Origin: Leptospira sp. 96542
GTDB taxonomy: Bacteria; Spirochaetota; Leptospiria; Leptospirales; Leptospiraceae
NCBI GenBank assembly: GCA_029310945.1
Contig: JARJFC010000018.1
Coordinates: forward strand, 1-64,000
Direction: 5' to 3'
DNA: 64,000 nucleotides
In this document: positions 16,012-26,272 of the stretch, piece by piece
Numbering within the stretch: the stretch's first letter is position 1
Layout of the letters: each line of letters begins with the position of its first letter
The notes under the pieces: model-generated
The model's input: the letters and a program-made list of their open reading frames with translations, nothing else
What the model was told of the DNA's origin: nothing
Databases searched by the model: none
Program-made: the position numbers and the translations under genes

Positions 16012-17648
16012 TGGATCTTTTGACGATAAAGGAATATAGCATTCTAACATTTGTAATAACAATCCTCGTCGGTGGATGGAAAATTTTTCTTATGATTAGT
16101 TCCCGACTTTACATCAAAAAGACCAAAATTGCAACCGATAGAATTGTAACACCAAACCCATATATTCACCTATTTAGAGTTATACTAATATTATCCGCCA
16201 TTGTATTGGCTTTTTTTGCCTTGAACAAAACAAAATCCGATCAAATTGAATCAGTAAACGAATACAATTCAGCAGATATTTTCTTTCTTGTTGATGTCAG
16301 TCTTTCAATGAATTCTATAGATATAAAACCAAATAGATTAAAAAGATTTCAAGACCTAATGAATTATTACTTACCTAAGCTAAAAGGGAATCGATTAGGA
16401 ATTGTTGTTTTTGCTGGGCAGGCTTTTTCCTATTGCCCACTCACAACAGATATTCCAGCAGTATCGGATTACATTTCATCGCTTGGAATCGAAATGGTTG
16501 GATCAAAAGGAAGCGACCTAGCCACTGCAATCGAAAAATTAAATAAAACTCTCAGCAAAAATAGTGGGACATCTGATCGCATTGTAGTGATTGTCAGTGA
16601 TGGAGAGGATCACGAGAACAAAAAAATTCCAAACATTGATGCAAAGGTCATTGTATGGGGAGTGGGAACGGAGGAAGGAGGACCAATCGAGTATAGAGAT
16701 TTAGAATCAAAAAAAGGAGGGTATGTAACTTCGGAGGGGGGGCTAACTGATGATCAATATTCGTCGCAAGTTATCATTTCGAAACTAAATATTATGAATT
16801 TAGCGACAATTGCAGAAAACAATAATGGAGAATATTATAATATATCTTTCGATTCCGAACCAGGCGAAAAACTCATTGAATCCATAGACAAACTAAAAAA
16901 AGCAAAAATAAAAACGCTTGAGTCTTATCAGAAAGAAGAAGGAGCATTTCCTTTTCTCTTTTTTGCACTCATTTGTTTACTCGTCGAAAGAACCCTTTTT
17001 TTATTTCCCAAAAAAAATTTCGACCAATCAATAAAATTTCTAATTTTGATCATTCTATTCTTAAATTTAAATGCAGTATACGCCTGGGAGCTTGACCCTG
17101 GCGGCAATGCGACAGAAAAAAGTTTGGAATTTTATAATAAACAAGATTATACAAAAAGTTTAGAAGAATTGGAAAAAGCAAAATCCTATATAGGTGAAGA
17201 TCCTAAGATAGACTTCAACAAAATTCCTAATCTCTACAAACAAGGAAAATATGCGGAAGCGATAAAACAGGCTGAGAAAATAGTTTCAAATCCTTCTGTG
17301 GCAGATGATATGAAATCCAAATCATACTTTAACATGGGTAATTCGTATTTCCGAATGGGAGACAAAAAAAATGCACTAAACTCCTATTTAAAATCCTTAG
17401 AACTAAATCCAAATTATTTAGCAGCGAAAAAAAACATCGAACACCTAGGAAAAGAAACTAAACAAAACGCACAGAACAAGGAAGAAGAAAAAAAGGAATC
17501 CAAACCCGAAGCAGAAAAAAAGAATTCGCATTCACAAAATGACAAAAATAAAGAAAATGCAGATAAAATTATGGAACCTTTTTCTAATGATTCCATTCTA
17601 AAAAACAAACAAGGGAACCAAACAAATGATAATGAAAAATTTTGGTAA
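16011..17648 (+). CDS. batB: BatB-BatC fusion: VWA domain plus TPR domain
   Basis: A 545-residue fusion. The BatB half has two N-terminal helices, a VWA domain with MIDAS DVSLSMNS at about residues 94-101, and a helix near 312-331. A second hydrophobic stretch, FLILIILFLNLNAVYA, looks like the signal peptide of a separate BatC, and a TPR region follows (MGNSYFRMGDKKNALNSYLK at about 440-460) with a Lys/Glu/Asn-rich tail. ATG 16011 is chosen over an upstream in-frame start at 15966 because it has GAGAG before it and overlaps the batA stop by one base. The fusion places the TPR part outside the cytoplasm. Confidence 0.92.
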   Translation: MDLLTIKEYSILTFVITILVGGWKIFLMISSRLYIKKTKIATDRIVTPNPYIHLFRVILILSAIVLAFFALNKTKSDQIESVNEYNSADIFFLVDVSLSMNSIDIKPNRLKRFQDLMNYYLPKLKGNRLGIVVFAGQAFSYCPLTTDIPAVSDYISSLGIEMVGSKGSDLATAIEKLNKTLSKNSGTSDRIVVIVSDGEDHENKKIPNIDAKVIVWGVGTEEGGPIEYRDLESKKGGYVTSEGGLTDDQYSSQVIISKLNIMNLATIAENNNGEYYNISFDSEPGEKLIESIDKLKKAKIKTLESYQKEEGAFPFLFFALICLLVERTLFLFPKKNFDQSIKFLILIILFLNLNAVYAWELDPGGNATEKSLEFYNKQDYTKSLEELEKAKSYIGEDPKIDFNKIPNLYKQGKYAEAIKQAEKIVSNPSVADDMKSKSYFNMGNSYFRMGDKKNALNSYLKSLELNPNYLAAKKNIEHLGKETKQNAQNKEEEKKESKPEAEKKNSHSQNDKNKENADKIMEPFSNDSILKNKQGNQTNDNEKFW

Positions 17649-19194
17649 TTTTTCAATTTTCCTATTTTTCATTTTTTACCTTCCTGTTTTTTCAACTGAA
17701 GTAGAATTTTTCCTCTATCCAAGAGAGTTTTCCTTGGGGGAACATGCGAAACTCGTAATCAAAGCTTATGGAGACCTAAATTTCAAACCCATTTCAAATC
17801 ATGTACAACAAAACGGTGTTTCAATCAAATTCATTGGCAGCGGCGCAGAGACACAAATAATCAATTTTAAAGTTTCTAAATCGCAAATTCTAAACTTTCG
17901 AGTAGAGGCAAATTCGGAAGGCAATTACTCTCTCCCCGAGGTCACAGTGAGTTATGGTGGAAAAATTTTTAAATCACCAACAATGAATTTTAAAGTTACA
18001 AAACGTATAAAAAGTCAATCCATATTTTCTCCCTTCTTCAAAGAAGATCCTATAACATCTCAGAATAATCCACCAGAAGTAGTTTTCCATACAAACAAAA
18101 ACTCTGTTTATGTAGGCGAACCAATCGTCGGTTATTATGTTTTATATTATAATGATTTTCGAAGACCTTACCTTGAACGAGATCCCAATCAATCCATAAC
18201 TTTTCCATTCTTTTTTACAGAAACATTGAGACAAATTTCTGTTCAAATTGAACCAGAGGTCTACCGAAATGGAATTATTAGGAACACATTAGTTTACGAA
18301 AAAGAAATTTACAGCTTAACTCCGATTAAATCAGGATCTTTCAGTTTAGGGCACACAAAATTTATTGTTGGAGATAGCCTTCACTTCACCGCAATGCAAG
18401 ATATTTTTGAAAGTACGAGCAATACTGTTCATGTCGTGGAATTACCAAGAGGTGCGCCGGAAGGCTTTTCGGGTGCTATCGGGGACTACAAAATCAAACT
18501 CAATAAAATATCCAAAGCAATACCAAAAAACGGAACAATCTACATTAACATTACGATAGAAGGAGAAGGGGGAGGTGATGGTTTGAAAGATCCCCTTGGA
18601 GGCATCTCCAATCAACAAGGATTCAAACTGGTATCCTCCAAAAAAAATAAAACCTTCCAAAAACTATCAACTGGAGATTATGGATTTTACACAACGATTG
18701 ACTATGACTACTCTTTAATCCCTAAACAAGTTGATGTTATCCAAATTGCTGACGTTGATTTTTCTTATTTTTCCAAAAAACAAAATAAATACGTTAAACA
18801 AAAGCTTTCATTCCCAAAAATTACAATTTTAGATGAAATCAAAACAAAGGGAAAACAAAATCTTCCGCAAAAGAAAAAAAGATCATACTTTAATACAATA
18901 AGTCTCTACATATCATCAATTTTAATCTTTTTTACAATATTAACATATGCTGCCGTCTCTTATCTGAATACCACAAAACGATTCGAATTGATAGAGAGTT
19001 TTGGCAAAAAGAAAGGAATCTTCCTAAAGGAATATCTTTTGTCAAAAGGTTTAAAAGAAGGGGAAGCTGAACTTTTACTTGGATATCATTCCAAAATAAT
19101 AGAAACAGATTTCAAAACTGCAGACAAAGCATTATCAAAAATTGCAAAAAAGATAATATTACAACTTTCAAAAAAATTGCTAATCAAGGAGTAG
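17626..19194 (+). CDS. batD: BatD-like oxygen-tolerance protein
   Basis: A 522-residue BatD family protein. It has an N-terminal signal sequence (about residues 8-23, [15 protein letters not shown]), a long periplasmic beta-sandwich region (for example [19 protein letters not shown] and SPEFTF-type strands), a transmembrane helix near 420-442 ([20 protein letters not shown]) and a cytoplasmic helical tail. It completes the Bat complex. The start overlaps batB by 23 bases; ATG 17632 is an alternative start. Only four bases separate it from htpG. Confidence 0.88.
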   Translation: MIMKNFGNFSIFLFFIFYLPVFSTEVEFFLYPREFSLGEHAKLVIKAYGDLNFKPISNHVQQNGVSIKFIGSGAETQIINFKVSKSQILNFRVEANSEGNYSLPEVTVSYGGKIFKSPTMNFKVTKRIKSQSIFSPFFKEDPITSQNNPPEVVFHTNKNSVYVGEPIVGYYVLYYNDFRRPYLERDPNQSITFPFFFTETLRQISVQIEPEVYRNGIIRNTLVYEKEIYSLTPIKSGSFSLGHTKFIVGDSLHFTAMQDIFESTSNTVHVVELPRGAPEGFSGAIGDYKIKLNKISKAIPKNGTIYINITIEGEGGGDGLKDPLGGISNQQGFKLVSSKKNKTFQKLSTGDYGFYTTIDYDYSLIPKQVDVIQIADVDFSYFSKKQNKYVKQKLSFPKITILDEIKTKGKQNLPQKKKRSYFNTISLYISSILIFFTILTYAAVSYLNTTKRFELIESFGKKKGIFLKEYLLSKGLKEGEAELLLGYHSKIIETDFKTADKALSKIAKKIILQLSKKLLIKE

Positions 19195-19198
19195 AATA

Positions 19199-21031
19199 AT
19201 GTCCACAGAAGAAAAAGGTAAAATAAGCGTAGAAACAGAGAATATATTTCCAATAATTAAAAAATGGCTATATTCGGAAAAAGATATTTTCATAAGGGAA
19301 CTTGTTTCAAACGCAAGTGATGCTGTTACAAAACTAAAAAAAGTTTCTTTATCGGAGGAGTTCGATGGGGGCACAGATTATCGTATCGATTTGAACTTCG
19401 ACGTAGACAAACGCACTCTCACCATTGAAGACAATGGAGTGGGTATGTCTTTAGAGGAAATCAAAAAGTACATTAACCAAATTGCATTTTCTGGGGCAAC
19501 AGACTTTGCAAAAAAATATCAGAATTCAGAAAACAAAGCAGAAATCATAGGCCATTTTGGGTTAGGGTTCTATTCGGCTTTTATGGTTTCTACAAAAGTT
19601 ACGATCGAAACAAAATCGTACAAAAAAAATGAAACTGCTGTTTTGTGGGAAAGCGAATCAGGAACTGATTTTACAATTTCGCAATCCAAGAAAGATTCAA
19701 GAGGAACGAAAATATCACTTCACCTAGATAGTGATTCAGGTGAATATTTAGATAAATGGAAACTGAAAGAACTAATCAAAAAATATTGTGATTTTTTACC
19801 CGTTCCAATTTATGTACAAAACGAAAAAGCAAATCGAGAAAAACCACTTTGGTCGGAAGAACCTTCAAAAGTAAAACAAGAAGATTACAAAGATTTTTAT
19901 TCTTATCTATTCCCCTTTACTGGTGATTCCCTATTTCATATCCACCTAAATGTTGATTTTCCGTTTCGTTTACAAGGAATACTTTATTTTCCGAAACTCA
20001 CACATGAGTTAGATGCTGCAAAAAATGGTATAAAACTCTTCTGCAATCATGTATTTGTGAGCGACAATGCCAGCGAGTTGATTCCACAATTTTTGACAAT
20101 TCTAAAGGGGACTATAGATATTCCTGACCTTCCACTCAATGTTTCAAGATCCTATCTGCAAAATGATCCCTTGGTAAAAAAAATTTCAAACCACATAATC
20201 AAAAAGGTTGCCGATCGTTTGATCGAAGATTTTAAGAAGAATAGGGCTTCCTATGAATCCAATTGGAATGATATTTCAATCTTTGTAAAATACGGAATGT
20301 TAACTGATGAGAAATTTTATGAAGCGATGAAGGATTTTATCATATTCAAAAATTCAGATTCAACTTACTCAACCATTGCTGAATACTGGGAGAAAAACAA
20401 AGAAAAAAACAATAATAAAATATTTTATGCCAACGAAACAGAACTAGGCTCAGTTTATATGGAGTTAATGAAATCACAAGGCCTAGAAGCACTCATTGTC
20501 GACTCAAAGATCGATTCACATTTGATTCAGCATTTGGAAACCAAAGACCCTGATAAAAAATTCCAAAGAGTGGATTCAGAAATTGCAGACCAAGTATTGG
20601 ACAAAAATCCTAACCAGTCCATCGTTAATGAGAATAACGAAACAGAATCCGATCGAATCAAAAAAATGTTTACTTCATCACTTCCAGAAGCAACTGTCGA
20701 AGTAAAAGTAGAATCTTTAAAATCGGTAGAAGTACCTGCTGTTATCCTTCTTCCAGAATTTATGCGAAGGATGACAGAAATGAATTCAATGTTCAATCGC
20801 GAAGATTCGAAAAATTTACTAAAGGCGCATACAATTTTAGTAAATATGAAATCGCCATTGGTTAAAGCCGCATTAAAAACTTTTGAATCTGTAAACCCAG
20901 AAAAAGGTAAAAAATTAGCCCGAACAATCTATGATCTGTCTTTACTTTCAGCAAAAGTGATGGATGAGAAAGATATTTCTGAGTATACAAAGAGGACAAC
21001 AGAATTTTTGCAGGAAATTTTTTCTGAGTAA
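19199..21031 (+). CDS. htpG: HtpG, bacterial Hsp90 chaperone
   Basis: A 610-residue Hsp90 with the GHKL ATP site intact: [13 protein letters not shown] (about 33-45), DNGVGMS (about 79-85) and [12 protein letters not shown] (about 120-131). Middle and C-terminal dimerisation domains follow at normal family length. It is a cytosolic ATP-dependent chaperone. A strong AAGGAG ribosome site precedes ATG 19199, and the gap to batD is four bases, so it seems to be co-transcribed with the bat genes rather than having a heat-shock promoter directly in front of it. Confidence 0.97.
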   Translation: MSTEEKGKISVETENIFPIIKKWLYSEKDIFIRELVSNASDAVTKLKKVSLSEEFDGGTDYRIDLNFDVDKRTLTIEDNGVGMSLEEIKKYINQIAFSGATDFAKKYQNSENKAEIIGHFGLGFYSAFMVSTKVTIETKSYKKNETAVLWESESGTDFTISQSKKDSRGTKISLHLDSDSGEYLDKWKLKELIKKYCDFLPVPIYVQNEKANREKPLWSEEPSKVKQEDYKDFYSYLFPFTGDSLFHIHLNVDFPFRLQGILYFPKLTHELDAAKNGIKLFCNHVFVSDNASELIPQFLTILKGTIDIPDLPLNVSRSYLQNDPLVKKISNHIIKKVADRLIEDFKKNRASYESNWNDISIFVKYGMLTDEKFYEAMKDFIIFKNSDSTYSTIAEYWEKNKEKNNNKIFYANETELGSVYMELMKSQGLEALIVDSKIDSHLIQHLETKDPDKKFQRVDSEIADQVLDKNPNQSIVNENNETESDRIKKMFTSSLPEATVEVKVESLKSVEVPAVILLPEFMRRMTEMNSMFNREDSKNLLKAHTILVNMKSPLVKAALKTFESVNPEKGKKLARTIYDLSLLSAKVMDEKDISEYTKRTTEFLQEIFSE

Positions 21032-21057
21032 ATTTTAAAACACCTCCAGAATGATTT

Positions 21058-21088
21058 GGCAACGATTCCATAAATTGGAATTGTTGCC
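21058..21088. terminator. 13-bp stem-loop between htpG and the histidine kinase gene
   Basis: Arms 21058-21070 and 21076-21088 pair over 13 bases (GGCAACGATTCCA with TGGAATTGTTGCC, one G-U pair) around a TAAAT loop. No T-run follows on either strand, so it is a poor intrinsic terminator. It may instead protect the htpG mRNA end or control initiation at the GTG three bases downstream. Confidence 0.5.
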
Positions 21089-21090
21089 TA

Positions 21091-23415
21091 GTGATTCAAA
21101 TTTGTATTACCAGTCGATTGAGTTCACTTCCAATCGTAGTCGCACTCAAAAAAGGTTTTTTCGAAGAATTCGGTGCGTCCGTATCATTAGTAGTAAACAC
21201 TCACCATAAGGCAATCCACTCATTATTGGACGCAGGCAGGATTGAAGCCGGCGAGATTCCGACAGTAACATATTTACAAGATAGTTTTTTAAAAAAATCA
21301 AAAATCAAACGAATCTATAAAGGTATATATTTATACCATAGCCCTCTTTCTTATTATTCCCGTTTTTTGTTTAAACCAGAAGATCTTACAAAAAATAGAG
21401 CCTACTTCATCCCAGTTCCCCACTTATACTCCATTGAAAGATTTTTTGCTGAAAAATTTCTGGAAGAATACGCTCCAAATAACCCAGTTAAGGTTCGTTA
21501 TGTGGATACCCCTGGATTTCTGGAAGAAAAAGAATTTCTGCGCCCCACATGTTTAGGATTAATCTCCGATCCTTTTTTAAGCCCTTTTCTTAGAAACTTC
21601 TATGATTTCAAAAATGAATCAGAAACGCCCATTCTAAAAACCAACGTTTTGTACCCCTCCACTTTGCTTGCCTTCAGTGGTGATGCAGTTTTAAATATGG
21701 GAAGAGAAATTTCGGGTGTTTTGTTAGGTGTAAAAAAAGCAATTGATTTCATTCAAACACAAACAATCGACAATTCAAAAAATCTTTGGGAAGACTTACA
21801 ATTACAAAACTACTACCCTCATCTTAGAGTAGGGGAAACAAAATCCTTATTAAACGCACATCCACTCATTCAGAAAGGAGTATTTTCTTATGATGGAAAA
21901 TCAGAAAACCTACACCCACTACTAAAAGATGTTTATTTTCGGCAAATCAGAAGGGTGATGAGCCCAGATTCCATCCAAACAACATTAGATTTTTCTGAAA
22001 TACTAGAGGCGCTGGCTCCACAAAAAGTTTTTGATGTTAAAAAACTATCTTCATTCCAAGAGAATGAAAATTTAAAACATTATTCGCCATCTCAAATCAA
22101 TTACCGAAAACTAAACGCAGTTAGACATTTGATTGTAGATGTAAACTCAGTTATGTTAGATGTGTTGCAAGGAAACTACCAATCACGACTTAACACTGAC
22201 GAAACACTCCAATTAGACAACAGAGTGAAAGTTTTAGTCAATACGATGCTTGATTCATTTAATGCAAAACTTGAATTACAAAGGGAAGAAATTGCAGAAC
22301 TCGAAAATTTAATTTCTATATTGGAAATTAAATTAGACCGGTCGGCAGTTGACCTTCAATATTCAGAAGAAAAATATAGATACCTTTTCGAATTTTCAAG
22401 AGAAGCGATTGCGCTAGTGGACGCAGACACTGGTAATATCCTCGAAGGTAACCACCAATTCCGTTCACTAACAGGATACACCCGTGGCGATATAACGAAG
22501 ATGAATATTGAAGATATCATCATCGGAAATCAAGTTTCTACTCAACTACAATTCGGGAACGACATTTCAAAAGATACAATGTTATCACTTCCGGATGTAG
22601 AGATTTTAGTAAAAGACGGTTCGAAACTGGAAGTGGACATTAGTTTCACTTCCATTCTACTTTCTCCCAAAAAAAGATACCAGGTTCAGTTCCGACCAAA
22701 TTTAGAACGCAAAGAACAAGAACGTTTGCAACATGAGTTTATTTCCAACGTAAGCCATGAACTCAGAAGTCCAATGACAAACATCAGAGGGTATCTCGAA
22801 TTTTTCAAATCAGACACCTCTCTACCTTACAACGCTGAGCATAAAAATATGTTGGAAGTAATCGATAAAAACGCAAAAAGATTAAGTTTTCTAATCGAAA
22901 ATTTGCTCAAATTAACAACAAGTCGTGAGAAAGAAAAAGAAGAGGAAGTTGTAGAAATTTTCGATCCAGTTTCTGTGATAGAAGATGTCATTCATATGAA
23001 TTCCCATTTAGCAAAAGGAAAACCATTAGAATGGGAACTATCTCTTAAAAAGGGTTATTTCTTACGCGGCATTAAGTTTGAATTCTCTCAAATCATCACA
23101 AATCTTTACGTAAATGCTTTAAAATATACTAACAAAGGCAAGGTGACCATAACAGTAAACGAGGTAGCAAACAAAATTCAAATTACAATCACTGATACTG
23201 GGATCGGAATTGACCCCAACTATAAAAATCAAATTTTTGACAGATTTTTTCGTATACCATCCACCGATAACCGCAAAATCGGTGGCACAGGGCTTGGTTT
23301 ATCTATAGTTAAATCACTTGTCGAAAAAATGGGAGGCGAAATTTTCGTAGAAAGTTCTCTCGGTGTGGGGAGTAGCTTTAAACTTTCCTTTGCGAAAGTT
23401 AACGTTTCTTCTTAG
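21091..23415 (+). CDS. soluble sensor histidine kinase with solute-binding-protein-like sensor and PAS domain
   Basis: A 774-residue protein. Residues 1 to about 300 resemble the NMT1/SsuA periplasmic binding-protein fold (ICITSRLSSLPIVVALKKGF at the start), yet there is no signal peptide or transmembrane helix, so it would be cytoplasmic. A coiled coil (about 390-425) leads to a PAS domain (about 424-540). The kinase core follows: H-box NVSHELRSPMTNIRG with His near 556, N-box NLYVNALKYT, G1 DTGIGI, F FDRFFRI and G2 GGTGLGLSIV. No receiver domain or response regulator is adjacent. A stop at 21052 leaves GTG 21091 as the only good start, and no Shine-Dalgarno is visible because a hairpin abuts it. 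Confidence 0.88.
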   Translation: MIQICITSRLSSLPIVVALKKGFFEEFGASVSLVVNTHHKAIHSLLDAGRIEAGEIPTVTYLQDSFLKKSKIKRIYKGIYLYHSPLSYYSRFLFKPEDLTKNRAYFIPVPHLYSIERFFAEKFLEEYAPNNPVKVRYVDTPGFLEEKEFLRPTCLGLISDPFLSPFLRNFYDFKNESETPILKTNVLYPSTLLAFSGDAVLNMGREISGVLLGVKKAIDFIQTQTIDNSKNLWEDLQLQNYYPHLRVGETKSLLNAHPLIQKGVFSYDGKSENLHPLLKDVYFRQIRRVMSPDSIQTTLDFSEILEALAPQKVFDVKKLSSFQENENLKHYSPSQINYRKLNAVRHLIVDVNSVMLDVLQGNYQSRLNTDETLQLDNRVKVLVNTMLDSFNAKLELQREEIAELENLISILEIKLDRSAVDLQYSEEKYRYLFEFSREAIALVDADTGNILEGNHQFRSLTGYTRGDITKMNIEDIIIGNQVSTQLQFGNDISKDTMLSLPDVEILVKDGSKLEVDISFTSILLSPKKRYQVQFRPNLERKEQERLQHEFISNVSHELRSPMTNIRGYLEFFKSDTSLPYNAEHKNMLEVIDKNAKRLSFLIENLLKLTTSREKEKEEEVVEIFDPVSVIEDVIHMNSHLAKGKPLEWELSLKKGYFLRGIKFEFSQIITNLYVNALKYTNKGKVTITVNEVANKIQITITDTGIGIDPNYKNQIFDRFFRIPSTDNRKIGGTGLGLSIVKSLVEKMGGEIFVESSLGVGSSFKLSFAKVNVSS

Positions 23416-24196
23416 TTACTTTAGATTTTGCCGATTTTTTTTTCGATGGTTTGATTTCTTTACTATGCTTCGACTTAGCACTCGAAGAAAAAAGCGAATT
23501 TATTTTGGAATCATCCAATTGCATGTTAGAAATCAGGTGAGACAATTCTAACATTTCTTTTGTCCCAAGCATTCTAAGCAAATCCAAAGCAGAATTCATA
23601 CCTAGTTTTTTAAAAATGGTTAATACATTTTTTACACCAAAAAAATGTATTAAAATTGGTAATTCCTCTATTCCTCTTTGTTTGATCCATTTTTTACATT
23701 CAGGAACCGACAACTCTTGCACCAAGGACATTACCGATGTAACGTCTGTTTGTTTCACAAGCCAGACGAACTCTTTCATTGAAATGGCTTTCAATAATGC
23801 GATCGACTTTTGAATTCCAAGATTTTTCAGAATTTCAACACTCGTTTCCTTACCAAGCGTTTTCGCAAGCAAACTCACATCTGCTGGAGGAATGTTCTTA
23901 GAAACCATACTAAGATCAGACATTGATAACGAATGTATAAAATAAACCAAATCATCGTCTGAATTTTCATTGATCATTTCGACGAGAATTTTTTCAGGAA
24001 TTTGTTTAACGAGCTCCACTACAGTGTCTTCACTCAGCTTCTGAGTCAAAACGATGAGCCGCTCTTTGGGAACTTTGCCAGTCAAAGAAAGCAATTTTTC
24101 ATAACCAAGATTTTTCAAAATTTGAAATGATTTTTTGGGACCCAATTTTTCTAGATATTGGTATACGGTTTGTATGGTAACGAGGACTTCTTTCAT
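23399..24196 (-). CDS. helical-repeat protein, unknown function
   Basis: A protein of about 265 residues made of short helical hairpins repeating roughly every 25-30 residues, with units such as KKSFQILKNLGYEKLLSL and TSVEILKNLGIQKSIALLKA. The arrangement recalls the N-terminal domain of MgtE or FliG-like armadillo repeats, but no catalytic part exists. The last 25 residues are Lys/Ser-rich (KPSKKKSAKSKVTKKKR). ATG 24196 has GGAA before it; an upstream TTG at 24217 is less likely. The 3' end overlaps the histidine kinase by 17 bases, convergent. Confidence 0.65.
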   Translation of the reverse strand: MKEVLVTIQTVYQYLEKLGPKKSFQILKNLGYEKLLSLTGKVPKERLIVLTQKLSEDTVVELVKQIPEKILVEMINENSDDDLVYFIHSLSMSDLSMVSKNIPPADVSLLAKTLGKETSVEILKNLGIQKSIALLKAISMKEFVWLVKQTDVTSVMSLVQELSVPECKKWIKQRGIEELPILIHFFGVKNVLTIFKKLGMNSALDLLRMLGTKEMLELSHLISNMQLDDSKINSLFSSSAKSKHSKEIKPSKKKSAKSKVTKKKR

Positions 24197-24287
24197 TGGT
24201 TCCAACTTTTGACACAAACTGACAGATTCCCTCTGGAATTCCAGAGAATTTCCTTTCCGAAATCAAGAAATATGCAAAAATGGATGA

Positions 24288-25451
24288 GTGAAACGATCCA
24301 GGCTTATTCTATTTGTTGTTATCTACCTTATTTTTTTTGGTTTTTTATGTTACGAAAAGACCAAACCATACGAACACTCACTATCATCACTCATCGGAAT
24401 CTGGGAAGGTTTTTACGAAATCAATCCAGATAAAACAGAGACGGGATTTGTTGTATACAAATCAGGTGGATACGACGGACAATTTTTTTATTTCATAGCA
24501 AAAGACCTGTTTGCCGAAGACAAATGGGAGCTAATTGTCGACTCCTTTTACTTTCGTTTACATAGAATTGGTTTATCAATATTAACTGGTTTGGTTTCTA
24601 GTGTTCTCGGCTTCGATCATTACCCCATAGTCTGCCTGACAATTTGCAACTTAGTATTTCTTTCTTCATTTTTTTGTTTGGTAGATTTATTGCCTAATCA
24701 ATTCAAATACCTGTCAATTTTGTATTTATTCTCTCCATTTTCATTGAATGCCAATCTACTTTTGGTGGCAGACTCTCTATTTGTTAGCTTTGGAATCATT
24801 GGCTATTATTTTTTTAAAAAGAACAACCACCTCAGTTCCGCGCTTCTATTTTTTCTTATGATTTTCACAAGAGAATTAGGCATATTATTTCTAATCCCCA
24901 TCACAATTCTAAAACTACACGAACGTAGTTACAAGATTGCATTTTTTTATTTTTTACCCATTCTACTTTTTCTAGTTTTTTTAGGTTATGGATTTATTTT
25001 ATCTCCGAACCATTTAGGAACCAACCCCCTGGGCTTTAGAGACATGACAGACTACCCTTTGTTTGGTTTCTTCAAGAGCTTTTTTGAGTCGGGCAATTTT
25101 CATTTCTCTATCAAGGAATTTCCCAAAATTATTTTCTTATTGAGCTTCATTTTAGTAAGTCTTGGTATTTGTTTTGGTATAAAAACATATTTACGATCCT
25201 CTCCCATACTCATTCTGCCAATTTTAGGAAGTCTTGGGGTCATCCTCATTGCAGAAGAGGGCTACTGGAGGTCGTTTGACAATTTATCGCGGATGTTCAC
25301 TTTGGTATTACCAATAACAATTTTACTTTTCTCTGAAACAAAAAGTCTAATTTTTAAGATGTTTTTTACATTTACAGTGTTTCTAATTTTTTTCATTTTC
25401 ATACGAACTGTTTGGATCACACCTTCACGGGAGTTTTTTTTAGCACAATGA
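24288..25451 (+). CDS. polytopic membrane protein, GT-C glycosyltransferase-like
   Basis: A 387-residue protein with about nine transmembrane helices. After the first helix comes GGYDGQFFYFIAKDLF, a motif seen in bacterial membrane proteins annotated as cell-surface glycopolymer formation proteins (AZOBR_p60025 family) with a GT-C-like topology. A role in making a surface glycan is likely but unproven. GTG 24288 is the only plausible start, since a TGA at 24285-24287 precedes it. The stop overlaps the mqnD start as ATGA. Confidence 0.6.
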   Translation: MKRSRLILFVVIYLIFFGFLCYEKTKPYEHSLSSLIGIWEGFYEINPDKTETGFVVYKSGGYDGQFFYFIAKDLFAEDKWELIVDSFYFRLHRIGLSILTGLVSSVLGFDHYPIVCLTICNLVFLSSFFCLVDLLPNQFKYLSILYLFSPFSLNANLLLVADSLFVSFGIIGYYFFKKNNHLSSALLFFLMIFTRELGILFLIPITILKLHERSYKIAFFYFLPILLFLVFLGYGFILSPNHLGTNPLGFRDMTDYPLFGFFKSFFESGNFHFSIKEFPKIIFLLSFILVSLGICFGIKTYLRSSPILILPILGSLGVILIAEEGYWRSFDNLSRMFTLVLPITILLFSETKSLIFKMFFTFTVFLIFFIFIRTVWITPSREFFLAQ

Positions 25452-26272
25452 TTTCACTTGCCTATTCGCCATGCCCCAACGACACTTTTATCTTTTACCA
25501 CCTAATTAACGATAAGAGTTACCCCGTAAAAGAAGAACTTCACGATGTGGAAAAACTCAACGAATATGCCTTTGAAAATAAATTCCCCGTAACAAAACTA
25601 AGTTTTGCGGCTTATTTTAAGGTCATTGAAAATTACATCCTTCTGGAGGTGGGTTCAGCTCTCGGTCGCGGGTGCGGCCCAATTTTAGTTCGCAAAAAAG
25701 GTTCAAATACGAACCTCCACAATTACAATTGCCTATTTGTTCCAGGCTTAAATACGACCGCTAACTTACTTTTATCTTTATATACTAATGGAAATCATAA
25801 ACCAGAGCCCCTTCGGTATGATAAAATCATTCCAGGCGTAACTGAAGATGACTCCAACCTTGGAGTCATTATCCACGAAGAACGTTTTACTTACGAAAAA
25901 AGAGGACTAGAAGCTGTTGTAGATTTAGGAGAGTGGTGGGAAGAATCAACAGGCAATCCTATTCCACTTGGTGCCATCGCCATCAGAAGAGATATCCCCA
26001 AGGAAGAAGCACTTCGGTTCCAAGATGCATTAAAAAATAGTTTAAAAATTGCCTACTCAGAACCAAAACCGATGATGGATTACATCAAAGAAAACTCACA
26101 AAACAAAGATGAGGTGGTTATTAAATCGCATATCGACCTCTACGTAAATGAATTTACACAAAATTTAGGCAAGATTGGCCACGATGCGATCACCCATCTA
26201 TTGGAACGCGCAGTGCAAGTGGGTTTCATTCCGAAACCCAAAAACCTAGAACTTTTTTTAGGAGAAAGATAA
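25448..26272 (+). CDS. mqnD: MqnD, 1,4-dihydroxy-6-naphthoate synthase
   Basis: A 275-residue protein starting MISLAYSPCPNDTFIF, the hallmark of MqnD, which converts cyclic dehypoxanthine futalosine to 1,4-dihydroxy-6-naphthoate in the futalosine route to menaquinone. The fold is periplasmic-binding-protein-like, but the protein is cytoplasmic. Also visible are FPVTKLSFAAYFKVIENY and the GSALGRGCGPILV loop. ATG 25448 is chosen because it sits four bases over the previous stop and matches the family start; an upstream start at 25412 would add a non-homologous tail. Its end overlaps the convergent fibre-like gene by 15 bases. Confidence 0.9.
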   Translation: MISLAYSPCPNDTFIFYHLINDKSYPVKEELHDVEKLNEYAFENKFPVTKLSFAAYFKVIENYILLEVGSALGRGCGPILVRKKGSNTNLHNYNCLFVPGLNTTANLLLSLYTNGNHKPEPLRYDKIIPGVTEDDSNLGVIIHEERFTYEKRGLEAVVDLGEWWEESTGNPIPLGAIAIRRDIPKEEALRFQDALKNSLKIAYSEPKPMMDYIKENSQNKDEVVIKSHIDLYVNEFTQNLGKIGHDAITHLLERAVQVGFIPKPKNLELFLGER

